Of a DNA stretch of 11,450 bases, positions 1 to 7,126 are shown in pieces. The stretch comes from Thiohalobacter sp. (lineage in GTDB: Bacteria > Pseudomonadota > Gammaproteobacteria > DSM-19610), in contig JALWRY010000443.1 of NCBI GenBank assembly GCA_027080445.1, positions 1-11,450 of the forward strand. The letters are read 5' to 3'. The position numbers and the translations under genes are program-made. Position 1 is the stretch's first letter. Each line of letters opens with the position of its first letter. Under the pieces are notes generated by a model. The model was not told the origin of the DNA. It ran no database searches and was given only the letters and a program-made list of their open reading frames with translations.

Positions 1-129
1 CTGTTTGGCAATACCCTGAATAGTGATTTCACGGATCGGTATGCTTTCCATAAGGTGATTGGCTGCCTCCAGAATAGCTTGATGCGCGGTTTCACTACGC
101 GGGCGGCCAGGTTTTCGCTCATTTTTCAT
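1..129 (-). CDS. TetR/AcrR-family transcriptional repressor (N-terminal part only)
   Basis: The first 43 codons are in the window; the gene continues past base 1. The start is ATG at 129-127. The protein opens with a basic arm containing KPGRPRSETA, then AILEAANHLMES and IREITIQGIAKQ. This is the usual opening of TetR regulators: a basic tail, helix 1 of the DNA-binding domain, then the helix leading into the helix-turn-helix. TetR proteins bind palindromic operators as dimers and release them when a small ligand binds the C-terminal domain, which is not visible here, so the ligand cannot be guessed. No strong ribosome-binding site precedes the ATG. A candidate operator lies 40 bases upstream (169-186) and a near-identical copy precedes the AhpD-like gene (940-957), so autoregulation plus control of that gene is the likely arrangement. 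The family call is secure; the targets are inferred. Confidence 0.88.
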   Translation of the reverse strand, partial: MKNERKPGRPRSETAHQAILEAANHLMESIPIREITIQGIAKQ

Positions 130-168
130 ATATTTGATTGTAACGCTTGCAGATAAATAATCAATACA

Positions 169-186
169 TTACTGTACGTATCGTAA
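169..186. promoter_or_regulatory. Candidate TetR operator, copy 1
   Basis: The sequence TTACTGTACGTATCGTAA has TTAC and GTAA ends around a GTACGTA core. It matches 16 of 18 bases of the site at 940-957. It lies between tetR and the gene at 322, about 40 bases upstream of the tetR ATG, a normal place for an autoregulatory operator. The repeat is seen directly; the binding protein is inferred. Confidence 0.55.
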
Positions 187-321
187 AACAAAGGAGCACT
201 ACGGCAGGGACGCCATTTTTAAATTTTATCCACGAAAGTGAAGGTTATATTCACGACGATTTAAAACAGTGAAATGGTACGACATAACGTCCTGCTTTAA
301 TGAATGAAAGAGAATACAGGG

Positions 322-879
322 ATGGCAATTCGTCAGGTAAACAGGATCAGTACCTATAACAGGTACAAATTACTGCAAAAGGCACTCTTTCACCCGGAAC
401 AGGCTTCAGACAGTCTCATACTGGCTTGCCGGTCACAGCGAGCTTTAGCGGATCTCCATATCCCCGACGCGGAGATTTACCCGCTGTCCAAAAACACCAT
501 GCAAAAGGCGGCAGACGTAGTGGTCGAAGCCGGAGGGTGGAAAAAGCTCGACGAACTTCGTTGCGTACTTAGGACCTGTGGCGAGGAAAATCCTGACTGG
601 ACACGTATGCCGCGCAGGTCCACCCGGCGCGATCTGATTGAGCGTATTGTGACACTGGAGCAGCATGTCCGGAGAATCGAAAAAGACCGCGTGCGGCTCA
701 AGCATGCACATTATGAGCTGCTTATGGTTGTACTGGACAGCGCAAAGATACATGGCACGCTACCCGGGAGATTGCATGACTACGCGACGAATTACGGACC
801 TGAATGGATGACCGCACTGGTCAGTGAATATCGGAAGAAGGACAAGGGAAGCCCTGACCAAAATCCAGAGGTTTCGTGA
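322..879 (+). CDS. Uncharacterised 185-aa protein with predicted coiled coil
   Basis: I do not recognise a named family. The N-terminal part (about residues 1-80) is helical and basic, with a stretch EIYPLSKNTMQKAAD (51-65) followed by GGWKKLDELR (71-80). That layout resembles a small DNA-binding-like domain. Residues about 100-135 (RRDLIERIVTLEQHVRRIEK and onward) are strongly charged with heptad-like spacing and should form a coiled coil, suggesting an oligomer. There is no signal peptide or membrane segment. I chose ATG 322 (MAIRQVNR) because a weak AGAGA lies about 8 bases upstream; an in-frame ATG at 304 would add six residues but has no ribosome-binding site. From vague memory, small proteins with an LS-x-NT motif and a coiled coil occur near integrases in mobile elements; I cannot verify this and no integrase is visible here. 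The gene separates tetR from its probable target, which hints at later insertion. Confidence 0.7.
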   Translation: MAIRQVNRISTYNRYKLLQKALFHPEQASDSLILACRSQRALADLHIPDAEIYPLSKNTMQKAADVVVEAGGWKKLDELRCVLRTCGEENPDWTRMPRRSTRRDLIERIVTLEQHVRRIEKDRVRLKHAHYELLMVVLDSAKIHGTLPGRLHDYATNYGPEWMTALVSEYRKKDKGSPDQNPEVS

Positions 880-907
880 TTTTTCGTGGATGAATGGGAA
901 TATTTCC

Positions 908-936
908 TTGCAATAGATTGACCGATCAATTATACA
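908..936 (+). promoter_or_regulatory. Predicted sigma-70 promoter of the AhpD-like gene
   Basis: TTGCAA (908-913) and TATACA (931-936) are separated by 17 bases and each matches four of six consensus positions. The predicted start of transcription, near 942-944, falls inside the palindrome at 939-953. A repressor bound there would block initiation. Confidence 0.5.
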
Positions 937-938
937 TA

Positions 939-957
939 GTTACGGTACGTAACGTAA
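939..957. promoter_or_regulatory. Candidate TetR operator, copy 2
   Basis: GTTACG-GTA-CGTAAC (939-953) is a perfect inverted repeat with 6-base arms and a 3-base centre, extended by a further CGTAAC half-repeat (953-958). Bases 940-957 match the site at 169-186 in 16 of 18 positions. It sits directly after the predicted -10 box and 24 bases before the ATG at 982. The palindrome and repeat are seen directly; the link to the TetR protein is inferred from proximity and sharing. Confidence 0.6.
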
Positions 958-981
958 CCTAACATACAAGAGGATTGGTCT

Positions 982-1542
982 ATGTCATTTTTAAGTTATG
1001 CAAAAAATTTCCAGGGAGTTGGTGAAATTTTCATGAGAGATTCAAAGAGATATCTTCCCTTTGTTCAATTGCTGGATAACGTCATGTCATGCGAATCGGA
1101 GATGACCCAGGCGCAACGGGAAATGGTTGCGCTGTATAGTTCGGCTGTGAACAGCTGTAACTATTGTGTCGGTTCACATTCGTCCGTTCTGAACAGCCTG
1201 GGAGCACAAGAGGACCATGTCTGTTCCCTTGCCGAGGGTTCCCTGGCGCAAGTCGAAGACCGTATGAAAGAAATGCTTTCTTTTGCACAAAAACTGGCCG
1301 TCGAGCCGGGGAAGGTCGTTAAGGCTGATATCGATACCGTACGTGCAGCCGGCTGGTCGGAACAGGCTATCGAAGATGCCATCTGTGTAGTGTCAACATT
1401 TGCGTTCCTGAACCGTCTGGTCGACGGTTTTGGACTTGAAGGCAATGATGCGCATTTTGACCAGGTAGGCGGGATGGTCTCACAGCAGGGTTATTCCCCG
1501 CTCGTGAAGATGATAGAACAGAAGGCCAGTGCAGCAGCGTAG
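982..1542 (+). CDS. AhpD-like / carboxymuconolactone decarboxylase family protein (peroxidase-related)
   Basis: This 186-aa cytoplasmic protein carries the AhpD active-site pattern: E47, then C59-N-Y-C62 and H66 (context AVNSCNYCVGSH). In AhpD-type enzymes the CxxC pair and nearby Glu and His form a thiol relay that reduces peroxides or a peroxiredoxin partner. The length and single domain fit the group usually annotated as uncharacterised peroxidase-related enzymes rather than true carboxymuconolactone decarboxylases, which often lack the CxxC. An AAGAGG ribosome-binding site at 968-973 lies 8 bases before the ATG, so the start is firm. A promoter with overlapping palindrome precedes it and a hairpin follows at 1551-1594, making it a single-gene unit. 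The expected control is repression by the divergently encoded TetR protein, perhaps relieved by an oxidant, electrophile or aromatic compound; this is inference. The substrate is unknown. Confidence 0.88.
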   Translation: MSFLSYAKNFQGVGEIFMRDSKRYLPFVQLLDNVMSCESEMTQAQREMVALYSSAVNSCNYCVGSHSSVLNSLGAQEDHVCSLAEGSLAQVEDRMKEMLSFAQKLAVEPGKVVKADIDTVRAAGWSEQAIEDAICVVSTFAFLNRLVDGFGLEGNDAHFDQVGGMVSQQGYSPLVKMIEQKASAAA

Positions 1543-1550
1543 CTACAGTC

Positions 1551-1594
1551 AGGTGCGTACCGTCACGACAGGGCGGTGCGCATCTGAAATTTTT
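1551..1594 (+). terminator. Rho-independent-type terminator after the AhpD-like gene
   Basis: Left arm 1551-1564 pairs with right arm 1572-1585 over 14 base pairs, including three G-U pairs, with a 7-base loop. A run of five T (1590-1594) follows after four bases. It lies 8 bases after the stop codon. The delayed T-run makes it less typical than the terminator at 6678. Confidence 0.65.
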
Positions 1595-1649
1595 GAAATA
1601 TGGTTCACTTCTTTTGTAACCTTCGCGCCCGATCTGGATTCGGTCTGCT

Positions 1650-1667
1650 GTTACCCTGCATGGTAAT
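1650..1667. promoter_or_regulatory. Imperfect palindrome upstream of the MFS gene
   Basis: GTTACCCTGCATGGTAAT pairs in 7 of 9 positions around its centre. It lies between the terminator at 1594 and the transporter start at 1778. It could be an operator, but no cognate regulator is obvious and I see no convincing promoter boxes beside it. Confidence 0.25.
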
Positions 1668-1777
1668 GACGCTGTAACGTGGAATAGAACCTGTATTCAC
1701 CATTGCCTGCATTGTGTTTCTCTGCGGGTGTTTGTCTTAATAACGTCATTTATGGCATCTATCTACGAGGAAAGGCT

Positions 1778-3007
1778 GTGAATCCTTTCAAACGTACTGT
1801 ACCTCTACTGGCAGCATGCCAGGCGCTGGTTATGAGCGGTCTCTCCCTGATCATTACGACATCAGCACTGGTAGGGTCGGCGCTTGCAGAAGATAAATTT
1901 CTTACCACTTTACCAACGGCCACACTGTATATCGCTATTATGCTGACTACGGTTCCAGCAGCATTCATAATGGAACGGACAGGCCGACGGGCTGGTTTTA
2001 TGCTATCGACGATCTTTGGCATAGCTGGCGGGATTATTGCCGCAGTAGCAATAATGGAGAAAGAATTCTGGTGGTTTGTTGTTGCCAATGCGTTAGTCGG
2101 CATCTTTACAGGGTTCGCCAACTACTACCGATTCGCCGCTGCCGATGCAGTCGGTGAGCGCGATAAAAGTCGTGCTGTATCCTACGTTATGCTGGGTGGT
2201 GTGATTGCTGCATTTGTTGGCCCCAACGTTGCCGGATTCACACGCGAATCCATCGCTGGTGCTCCCTTTGCGGGAAGTTATGTGTCGTTGGTCGCTTTAT
2301 ACATGTTGACGCTTTTAGCGCTTACATTTACAAAGCTTCCAGCTACACCGTGTATAGCTGATTCAAGCGTGTTGAAATGCAGTGGACGTCCTGTAAAGCA
2401 GATTGCCGCCCAGCCAAAGTTCCTACTAGCGATTATCTGCGGCACATTGGGCTACGGCATTATGTCCTTTGTTATGACGGCCGTACCATTGGCCATGCGC
2501 CATCACTCGTATCTGTTTTCAGATACATCCTTTGTTATTCAGTGGCACATTTTGGGTATGTTCGCGCCTTCTTTTTTTACCGGGAACTTAATACGTCGCT
2601 TCGGAGTATTTAATATTTTATTTGCTGGCGGTGTACTGGGCATGGTTTGTGTTGCGATTAATCTTATGGGTAACAGCGTGTCCCATTTCTGGTTTGCGAT
2701 GGTTTTTCTAGGTGTGAGCTGGAACTTCCTTTTTATAGGCGCTACGACGCTATTGACAGAAACTTATCATTCCGAGGAACAATTCAAGATACAGGCATTG
2801 AATGATTTCATGGTATTTACGATGGTGGCAGTTGCATCGCTTTCGGCCGGGGCGTTTCAGTACCAGCTGGGTTGGAGTGCGGTGAATGTCGGCGCGTTGC
2901 CGTTGCTTGGCATTATTCTTGTCAGCGTGGTTATTGTAATGCGGAAAAGTGAACGCCAGGGGATAGATCCCAATCTGGAAGTGATACAACAGGAAAGTGA
3001 AGCATGA
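1778..3007 (+). CDS. Major facilitator superfamily (MFS) transporter
   Basis: This 409-aa inner-membrane protein has about twelve hydrophobic segments in two halves, separated by a hydrophilic loop near residues 190-215. Two MFS hallmarks are visible: ERTGRR (66-71) in the loop after segment 2, matching motif A (D/E-R-x-G-R-R), and GGVIAAFVGPNVAG (140-153), resembling the glycine/proline-rich motif C of segment 5 seen in many proton-coupled exporters. I chose GTG 1778 because GAGG (1767-1770) with a further AGG lies at the right distance and the protein then opens with a normal short cytoplasmic tail (MNPFKRTVPLL). An in-frame TTG at 1703 would add 25 residues without a good ribosome-binding site. 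The substrate cannot be told from sequence. The gene follows a terminator and is probably transcribed alone; a functional link to the AhpD-like gene is possible but unproven. Confidence 0.87.
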   Translation: MNPFKRTVPLLAACQALVMSGLSLIITTSALVGSALAEDKFLTTLPTATLYIAIMLTTVPAAFIMERTGRRAGFMLSTIFGIAGGIIAAVAIMEKEFWWFVVANALVGIFTGFANYYRFAAADAVGERDKSRAVSYVMLGGVIAAFVGPNVAGFTRESIAGAPFAGSYVSLVALYMLTLLALTFTKLPATPCIADSSVLKCSGRPVKQIAAQPKFLLAIICGTLGYGIMSFVMTAVPLAMRHHSYLFSDTSFVIQWHILGMFAPSFFTGNLIRRFGVFNILFAGGVLGMVCVAINLMGNSVSHFWFAMVFLGVSWNFLFIGATTLLTETYHSEEQFKIQALNDFMVFTMVAVASLSAGAFQYQLGWSAVNVGALPLLGIILVSVVIVMRKSERQGIDPNLEVIQQESEA

Positions 3008-3163
3008 GGTACAGCTTTCGGATTTGATTTGGGAAGAATATCACCCATGATCGAATACAGGGAAATTAAAAAAACAATATTGATTTTATGAATACGGCGT
3101 TTAATTGAGATTGTTAGGTTGATGGGGGGGGGAGCAGGTAAATTACGTGACAACACAATACAT

Positions 3164-3237
3164 GGCTGGGTAACAAAGTGGTTATGTAATGGATTGCAAA
3201 TCCATTGACCTCGGTTCGATTCCGAGCCCAGCCTCCA
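3164..3237 (+). tRNA. tRNA-Cys (anticodon GCA)
   Basis: The 74-base cloverleaf starts with GGCTGGG and closes with CCCAGCC, giving a perfect 7-bp acceptor stem, then T and an encoded CCA (3235-3237). The anticodon stem ATGGA/TCCAT encloses TTGCAAA, placing anticodon GCA at 3196-3198. The T-arm carries GGTTCGATTCC. The sequence is close in layout to gammaproteobacterial tRNA-Cys, including AACAAAG and GGTTATGTA in the D-arm. It decodes UGC and UGU. It stands alone, with no other tRNA beside it, and the gene for its charging enzyme lies about 4.8 kb downstream. I found no duplicated 3' end of this tRNA within the window, so there is no direct sign that it serves as an integration site. Confidence 0.97.
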
Positions 3238-3489
3238 AATCTTTTAAATAGAATGATAGCGCAGTAACTGCGCCTAGAAAGAAGAAATAACGACAGGAGT
3301 CAGGCAGTGGGATTATTTCAGGTTAGGATGAACCAATTAATCCTGGTATCGCAGCAATATCTCGAATTATCAGGACCAGGCGAGAGCCAACATCCAGACC
3401 AGGCAGTCACTCACCGCTGCACTCCAACCCTAAATTCCAGTTGGCCCCGAACAGCAGCTAGTGTCCGGTACATTTAACAACACACCATA
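3238..3489. other. Non-coding stretch between tRNA-Cys and the FG-GAP protein gene
   Basis: I see no credible gene here. It holds one exact inverted repeat, GCGCAGT-A-ACTGCGC (3259-3273), about 20 bases after the tRNA. No T-run follows on the + strand, so it is not a standard terminator, although it could help tRNA 3' processing or protect RNA ends. The promoter for the gene at 3511 should lie in the later part, but I find no convincing -35/-10 pair. Confidence 0.5.
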
Positions 3490-3510
3490 ATGTCCGAGGG
3501 AGATGGTACA

Positions 3511-5685
3511 GTGACGATGATATCCAGATATGTACAGCGGGTAAAATATGCCGAAAATCCAGCTTCGAAATTACTGGCTCTCTTTGGAGGGTTTATATTT
3601 TCGATATCAGTACTGGCAGATTCGGGTATCACATTCAAAAATTTGGCAGATGATGCGAGTCAGAAAATCGACTATGAGCACGTCCATTCCACAACATTTG
3701 CTGAGATCGAGAGATTCCGGAATTTATCCTTGACCAACCCATTATCGTTCACGGATCTGTTCGATATGCCGCATCAGTCCTATGGAATTCCAGGTGCAGC
3801 GGTCTTCGATTATGATCGCGATGGTGACCTGGATATCTATCTGGCCAATGGGCCAGGAGCCGCTAATAGTCTATATTCCAGCCAATTAAAGGAAACTGGA
3901 AAATTGAGTTTTATCGAAGTTGGTGTGGAAGCCGGCGTTGATGCCACCACTCAGGATAGCAGCGGCGTTTGCTATGGAGATATCGATAATGACGGAGATT
4001 ATGACCTTTACGTATTAGGTCGGGGAGAACCCAATCGCCTGTACATAAACCAGGGTAATGCCCGATTTGTCAAGGCAGAGTCTAGCGGCGTAAAGGGAGG
4101 ATCCCTGACATCGAGTTCCTGTGCCATGGGCGATGTCAATAATGACGGCCTGCTGGATATAACCGTATCCAATGCAGTTGATCTGAGTCGATACTCGGCC
4201 TGTTTTGTTGAAGTGTTTTCCAGAAATCAGCCTAACCAGCTTTACCTTAATAATGGAGATAATACATTTACGGACGCGAGTGCGACCTCCGGAATTCTGA
4301 GACTCAAAGGGTTTCCAGGCTATGCCGAGGGTAGTGCTGGCTATACCTGGGCATCAGCCATGGTTGATATCAACCGTGATGGTAATACCGATATTATTTA
4401 CGCTGACGAACAATGCGGTATACCTACGACCACCAATGGTGGCGTAGACCGTGGCTATATCCATGTCATGCTAAATGATGGGACCGGCCAGTTCAAAGAC
4501 AATCCGGTTATCATCAACGAAGTATCAGCCAGCGCATGGATGGGCTTGGCCTTTGGTGATCTCAACTGTGACGGCAATCTTGACATGCTGGTATCAAATG
4601 CGGGTGATTATGGCTTCCCTTCATTTGGTGGCGACTACGTTCTGGGCGGTATGACCACACGGTGGTTTCTCGGCAAAGGTGACGGAAGTTTTACTGATCC
4701 AGGTGTTGGCGGCCTGAAAGCATCCGTCTTTACCTGGGGCGTTGGTATTTTTGACTATGATAATGATGGCGATCAGGACATGATATGGCAGGGGGGACTG
4801 GATCTTGATTACCAGGTATGGGCTGATAACCCGGGTGTTATACTTGCCAATGATGGGTGCAGTGCAAACTTTACGTGGGATAAGCAAGCAATTAAGACCA
4901 ACTACACGCGCCGCAACCCCAGAGGGCTCGCCATGGGCGACCTAGACCAGAACGGTTTCGTGGACTTTGTTACTGTCTCAAATTTTACTATTCCCGACGG
5001 CATTGCCCTGAAAAAGAGTCCGGCAGTATATGGATCCGTTTTTGATGATACGGCTTACTTTCTGCCGCTGTTTGAACCCCAGGTCATGGTTCCCGCGCCC
5101 GACCAGTTTGTATGGAACGGGATTGATCTGGCTCCAGGCACAGCAACTATCGAGATTAACAGCGGAGATAATGACAACGGATGGGTGGCTGTAAACTTGG
5201 CCGGCAGCATCGGTCTGACGGACCGAGGGCAGGTTAACCGGGATGGTATCGGTTCAGTTATCTCTTTCACGCCTGAAGACAAGCCCACTGTTATGACCAG
5301 CGTCCCCAGCGGACCGAGTTTTGCCTCACAACATAGTCTCGAAGCAAATTTCGGCTTGGGGTCAGCTGAATCGGGCACGCTCGAAGTGCTATGGCCGGGC
5401 GGTACACGCAATCGCCTCTACCATGTTAAGGCTGGAGAACGCATTGTAATGCCGGAGATTCCCTGCAGTTTCGATGCATACTGGGAAAACAAGCATAAGT
5501 ACCATTCATGTGTATACCGTGCAGTGAGCGACCTGGTAAACGTAGGTGTTATCAAACGTAATAAAAAGCACCGCTATATCAACAGTGCAATGCGTGCGTT
5601 CAAGGAATACAAGCCAATGGAAGGTTATAACAAAGAAGAGGATTCCAGATATGAAGATGCTGAAAAACAGGGAGATGATTACTAG
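3511..5685 (+). CDS. Exported CRTAC1-like protein with FG-GAP/VCBS repeats and ASPIC/UnbV domain
   Basis: The gene encodes a large exported protein. Numbered from the upstream ATG at 3490 (731 aa), a hydrophobic segment at about 28-43 ending in VLA-D looks like a signal peptide. Seven calcium-loop motifs of the DxDxDGxxD type follow at 107, 164, 215, 293, 357, 422 and 484 (for example DYDRDGDLD, DIDNDGDYD), the mark of FG-GAP/VCBS repeats that fold as a beta-propeller. Residues about 555-650 (GDNDNGWVAVNL to LEVLWPGGTRNRL) match the ASPIC/UnbV domain that closes CRTAC1-family proteins. A charged tail of about 70 residues follows, with two cysteines (659, 674). Such proteins usually act at the surface or outside the cell, in binding or adhesion, with calcium; the ligand is unknown. 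GTG 3511 is preferred because GAGGGAG (3496-3502) is 8 bases upstream; ATG 3490 lacks a ribosome-binding site and ATG 3517 is a second alternative. It forms an operon with the next gene. Confidence 0.88.
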   Translation: MTMISRYVQRVKYAENPASKLLALFGGFIFSISVLADSGITFKNLADDASQKIDYEHVHSTTFAEIERFRNLSLTNPLSFTDLFDMPHQSYGIPGAAVFDYDRDGDLDIYLANGPGAANSLYSSQLKETGKLSFIEVGVEAGVDATTQDSSGVCYGDIDNDGDYDLYVLGRGEPNRLYINQGNARFVKAESSGVKGGSLTSSSCAMGDVNNDGLLDITVSNAVDLSRYSACFVEVFSRNQPNQLYLNNGDNTFTDASATSGILRLKGFPGYAEGSAGYTWASAMVDINRDGNTDIIYADEQCGIPTTTNGGVDRGYIHVMLNDGTGQFKDNPVIINEVSASAWMGLAFGDLNCDGNLDMLVSNAGDYGFPSFGGDYVLGGMTTRWFLGKGDGSFTDPGVGGLKASVFTWGVGIFDYDNDGDQDMIWQGGLDLDYQVWADNPGVILANDGCSANFTWDKQAIKTNYTRRNPRGLAMGDLDQNGFVDFVTVSNFTIPDGIALKKSPAVYGSVFDDTAYFLPLFEPQVMVPAPDQFVWNGIDLAPGTATIEINSGDNDNGWVAVNLAGSIGLTDRGQVNRDGIGSVISFTPEDKPTVMTSVPSGPSFASQHSLEANFGLGSAESGTLEVLWPGGTRNRLYHVKAGERIVMPEIPCSFDAYWENKHKYHSCVYRAVSDLVNVGVIKRNKKHRYINSAMRAFKEYKPMEGYNKEEDSRYEDAEKQGDDY

Positions 5686-5753
5686 ATTTACAAATTGGGA
5701 GCGACATGTACAGAGATCAAGATGATCGGAAAAGACACACAGGGAGAAATGGC

Positions 5754-6602
5754 ATGAGAAAATTTACAGAGTTTTCAGTTAAGAATAGCTGTAGGGCTGC
5801 GTTGGTTCTGGTGCTGGGTTCAGCGAGTCTGGGGTTTGTTTCGGGGGCTGCCCTTGCTGGCTCGAAAACAACAGTTCCGGCAGGCTTTGATCATTATATC
5901 CTCTATATGGGAACAGGGGTTTTCGATCCATTCAATCCGGAACCGAGGCCGGGTGTAACCGGTTGCGCGGGTTTATTCTGCGATGGGAATTACTTCAATA
6001 AAGAGGTGATGAAACGTACTGACGCCGAGATAGAGTCACTTGAGGTAGAGGCAAAGGCATTCTTTTTGACGCGCTTTGGAATCGACGTAGACGACCCCGA
6101 TCTTCAGGGGCGAGTGATTCTCAAACGTTGGGGCATGAATCCAGACTTTGAATACCGGGCTTATCAGATTTCAGGCATGAAGGTGCCTCCGGAGGGTTAC
6201 AGGGTCCGTGATGGCGGATGGTATATGCAGATAACTGATCCAGACGGTGTGCCGCTGGGCGGTGAGTTTGCTGGCACCCACGGTCCTGCAAATTCGTTCT
6301 TCTTTTTTGGACACTATAATATTCAGATTGAAAAACATGGTCATAAACATGACGAAGAGATCGTCATCCCGTACAAGGCGCTTACCCCCGTGACGCCTCA
6401 GCCCGACGGCAGTTTCCTTATCCGCTGCGAACTGAATCATCCTGAGTGGGGTGGTGGCATCGTTCAGGGTCAGGTAGCGAATATCACTCTACCGAATGGC
6501 ATGGTTAAGGGCAATGGTCGCAATGTAGTGACGTTCCCGGCAGTTAGTCGAATAGACTCCTTCAAGAATGGTTACGAGGTGCCTGAAGGCGATGAGGACT
6601 GA
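5754..6602 (+). CDS. Exported protein of unknown function
   Basis: This is a 282-aa protein with a clear signal peptide: a basic start (MRKFTEFSVKNSCR), a hydrophobic core at about 15-30 and an ALA cleavage site before residue 36. I do not recognise the mature domain. It has a CAGLFC loop (C71 and C76) that could form a disulfide, a histidine-rich turn HGHKHDEE (195-202) that could hold a metal ion, an aromatic stretch FFFFGHYN just before it, and a beta-rich C-terminal half. ATG 5754 is chosen because AGGGAG (5741-5746) is 7 bases upstream and the signal peptide then starts normally; an in-frame ATG at 5706 would add 16 charged residues in front of it. It lies 68 bases after the FG-GAP gene with no terminator between, and a strong terminator follows, so the two are probably one transcript. 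A joint role at the cell surface or outside the cell is inferred. Confidence 0.8.
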   Translation: MRKFTEFSVKNSCRAALVLVLGSASLGFVSGAALAGSKTTVPAGFDHYILYMGTGVFDPFNPEPRPGVTGCAGLFCDGNYFNKEVMKRTDAEIESLEVEAKAFFLTRFGIDVDDPDLQGRVILKRWGMNPDFEYRAYQISGMKVPPEGYRVRDGGWYMQITDPDGVPLGGEFAGTHGPANSFFFFGHYNIQIEKHGHKHDEEIVIPYKALTPVTPQPDGSFLIRCELNHPEWGGGIVQGQVANITLPNGMVKGNGRNVVTFPAVSRIDSFKNGYEVPEGDED

Positions 6603-6677
6603 TTCATGAGGGACTGTTTCCAGGGTTCCTGAAGCAGGAATTCTATTCCCATGATAACAGAACGCTAGTCCGTATAG

Positions 6678-6721
6678 GCCGGTGGTGGTATCGTGATACA
6701 GATACCGCCACCGGCTTTTTT
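6678..6721 (+). terminator. Strong rho-independent terminator
   Basis: Left arm GCCGGTGGTGGTATC (6678-6692) pairs with GATACCGCCACCGGC (6701-6715) over 15 base pairs with a single G-U, an 8-base loop, and six T (6716-6721) directly after. It ends the two-gene exported-protein unit. The opposite strand lacks a T-run, so it works in one direction only. Confidence 0.93.
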
Positions 6722-7126
6722 GTTTTTGTCAAGCAAGAAAAGGCACCATGCATACGTGGCAGCCAGATTGTCTCTCTAAAAATTGCACAAGCAACTCTCT
6801 TCCAGCGTTTTTGCCGTGAATACGCTGTGGTAAACGCGATTCCGCTGGATTATGCTTTAAATCAAACAGGCTTGTCGCCAATAAGATACATCCGCAAGGT
6901 ATTTTGTAAGCGATAAAACGGCCGGTAATAAAATGTTCATCTTGTGTTCTTTTGCAAGTGTGAATTTCAAAAATGCCTAATTTTCCTCCCCCTTTTTTTC
7001 CCATAATGTAGCCACCTGTAATGCTGGCCAATCAGCCATGTATACCGCAGGGAAGTTATAAATATACTTGTCAGGCATGTTGCCCTGATGGATAAATATT
7101 CAAAGATATTCAAGAAGGGAGATGTT
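6722..7126. other. Non-coding stretch before the unknown gene at 7127
   Basis: No + strand gene is credible here. A - strand open frame (about 6729-7004 from its likeliest ATG, with AGGTGG upstream) could encode about 91 residues with several cysteines, but it resembles nothing I know and is probably chance. The region also holds a pyrimidine-rich tract at about 6982-7001. The promoter for the gene at 7127 should lie within the last 150 bases; I cannot assign boxes with confidence. Confidence 0.4.

Noticed and set aside
3164..3237. tRNA-Cys as attachment site of an integrated element
   Set aside because: No integrase is visible and I found no repeat of the tRNA 3' end elsewhere in the window.
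3259..3273. Hairpin GCGCAGTAACTGCGC as terminator of the tRNA
   Set aside because: No T-run follows on the + strand and the loop would be very tight; kept only as an inverted repeat.
3460..3480. GTGTCCGGTACATTTAAC just before the FG-GAP gene as an insertion-sequence end
   Set aside because: Some IS ends begin like this, but there is no partner repeat, target duplication or transposase remnant.
5055..5411. Long minus-strand open frame inside the FG-GAP gene
   Set aside because: It overlaps a clearly coding gene on the other strand and has no recognisable domain; a shadow frame.
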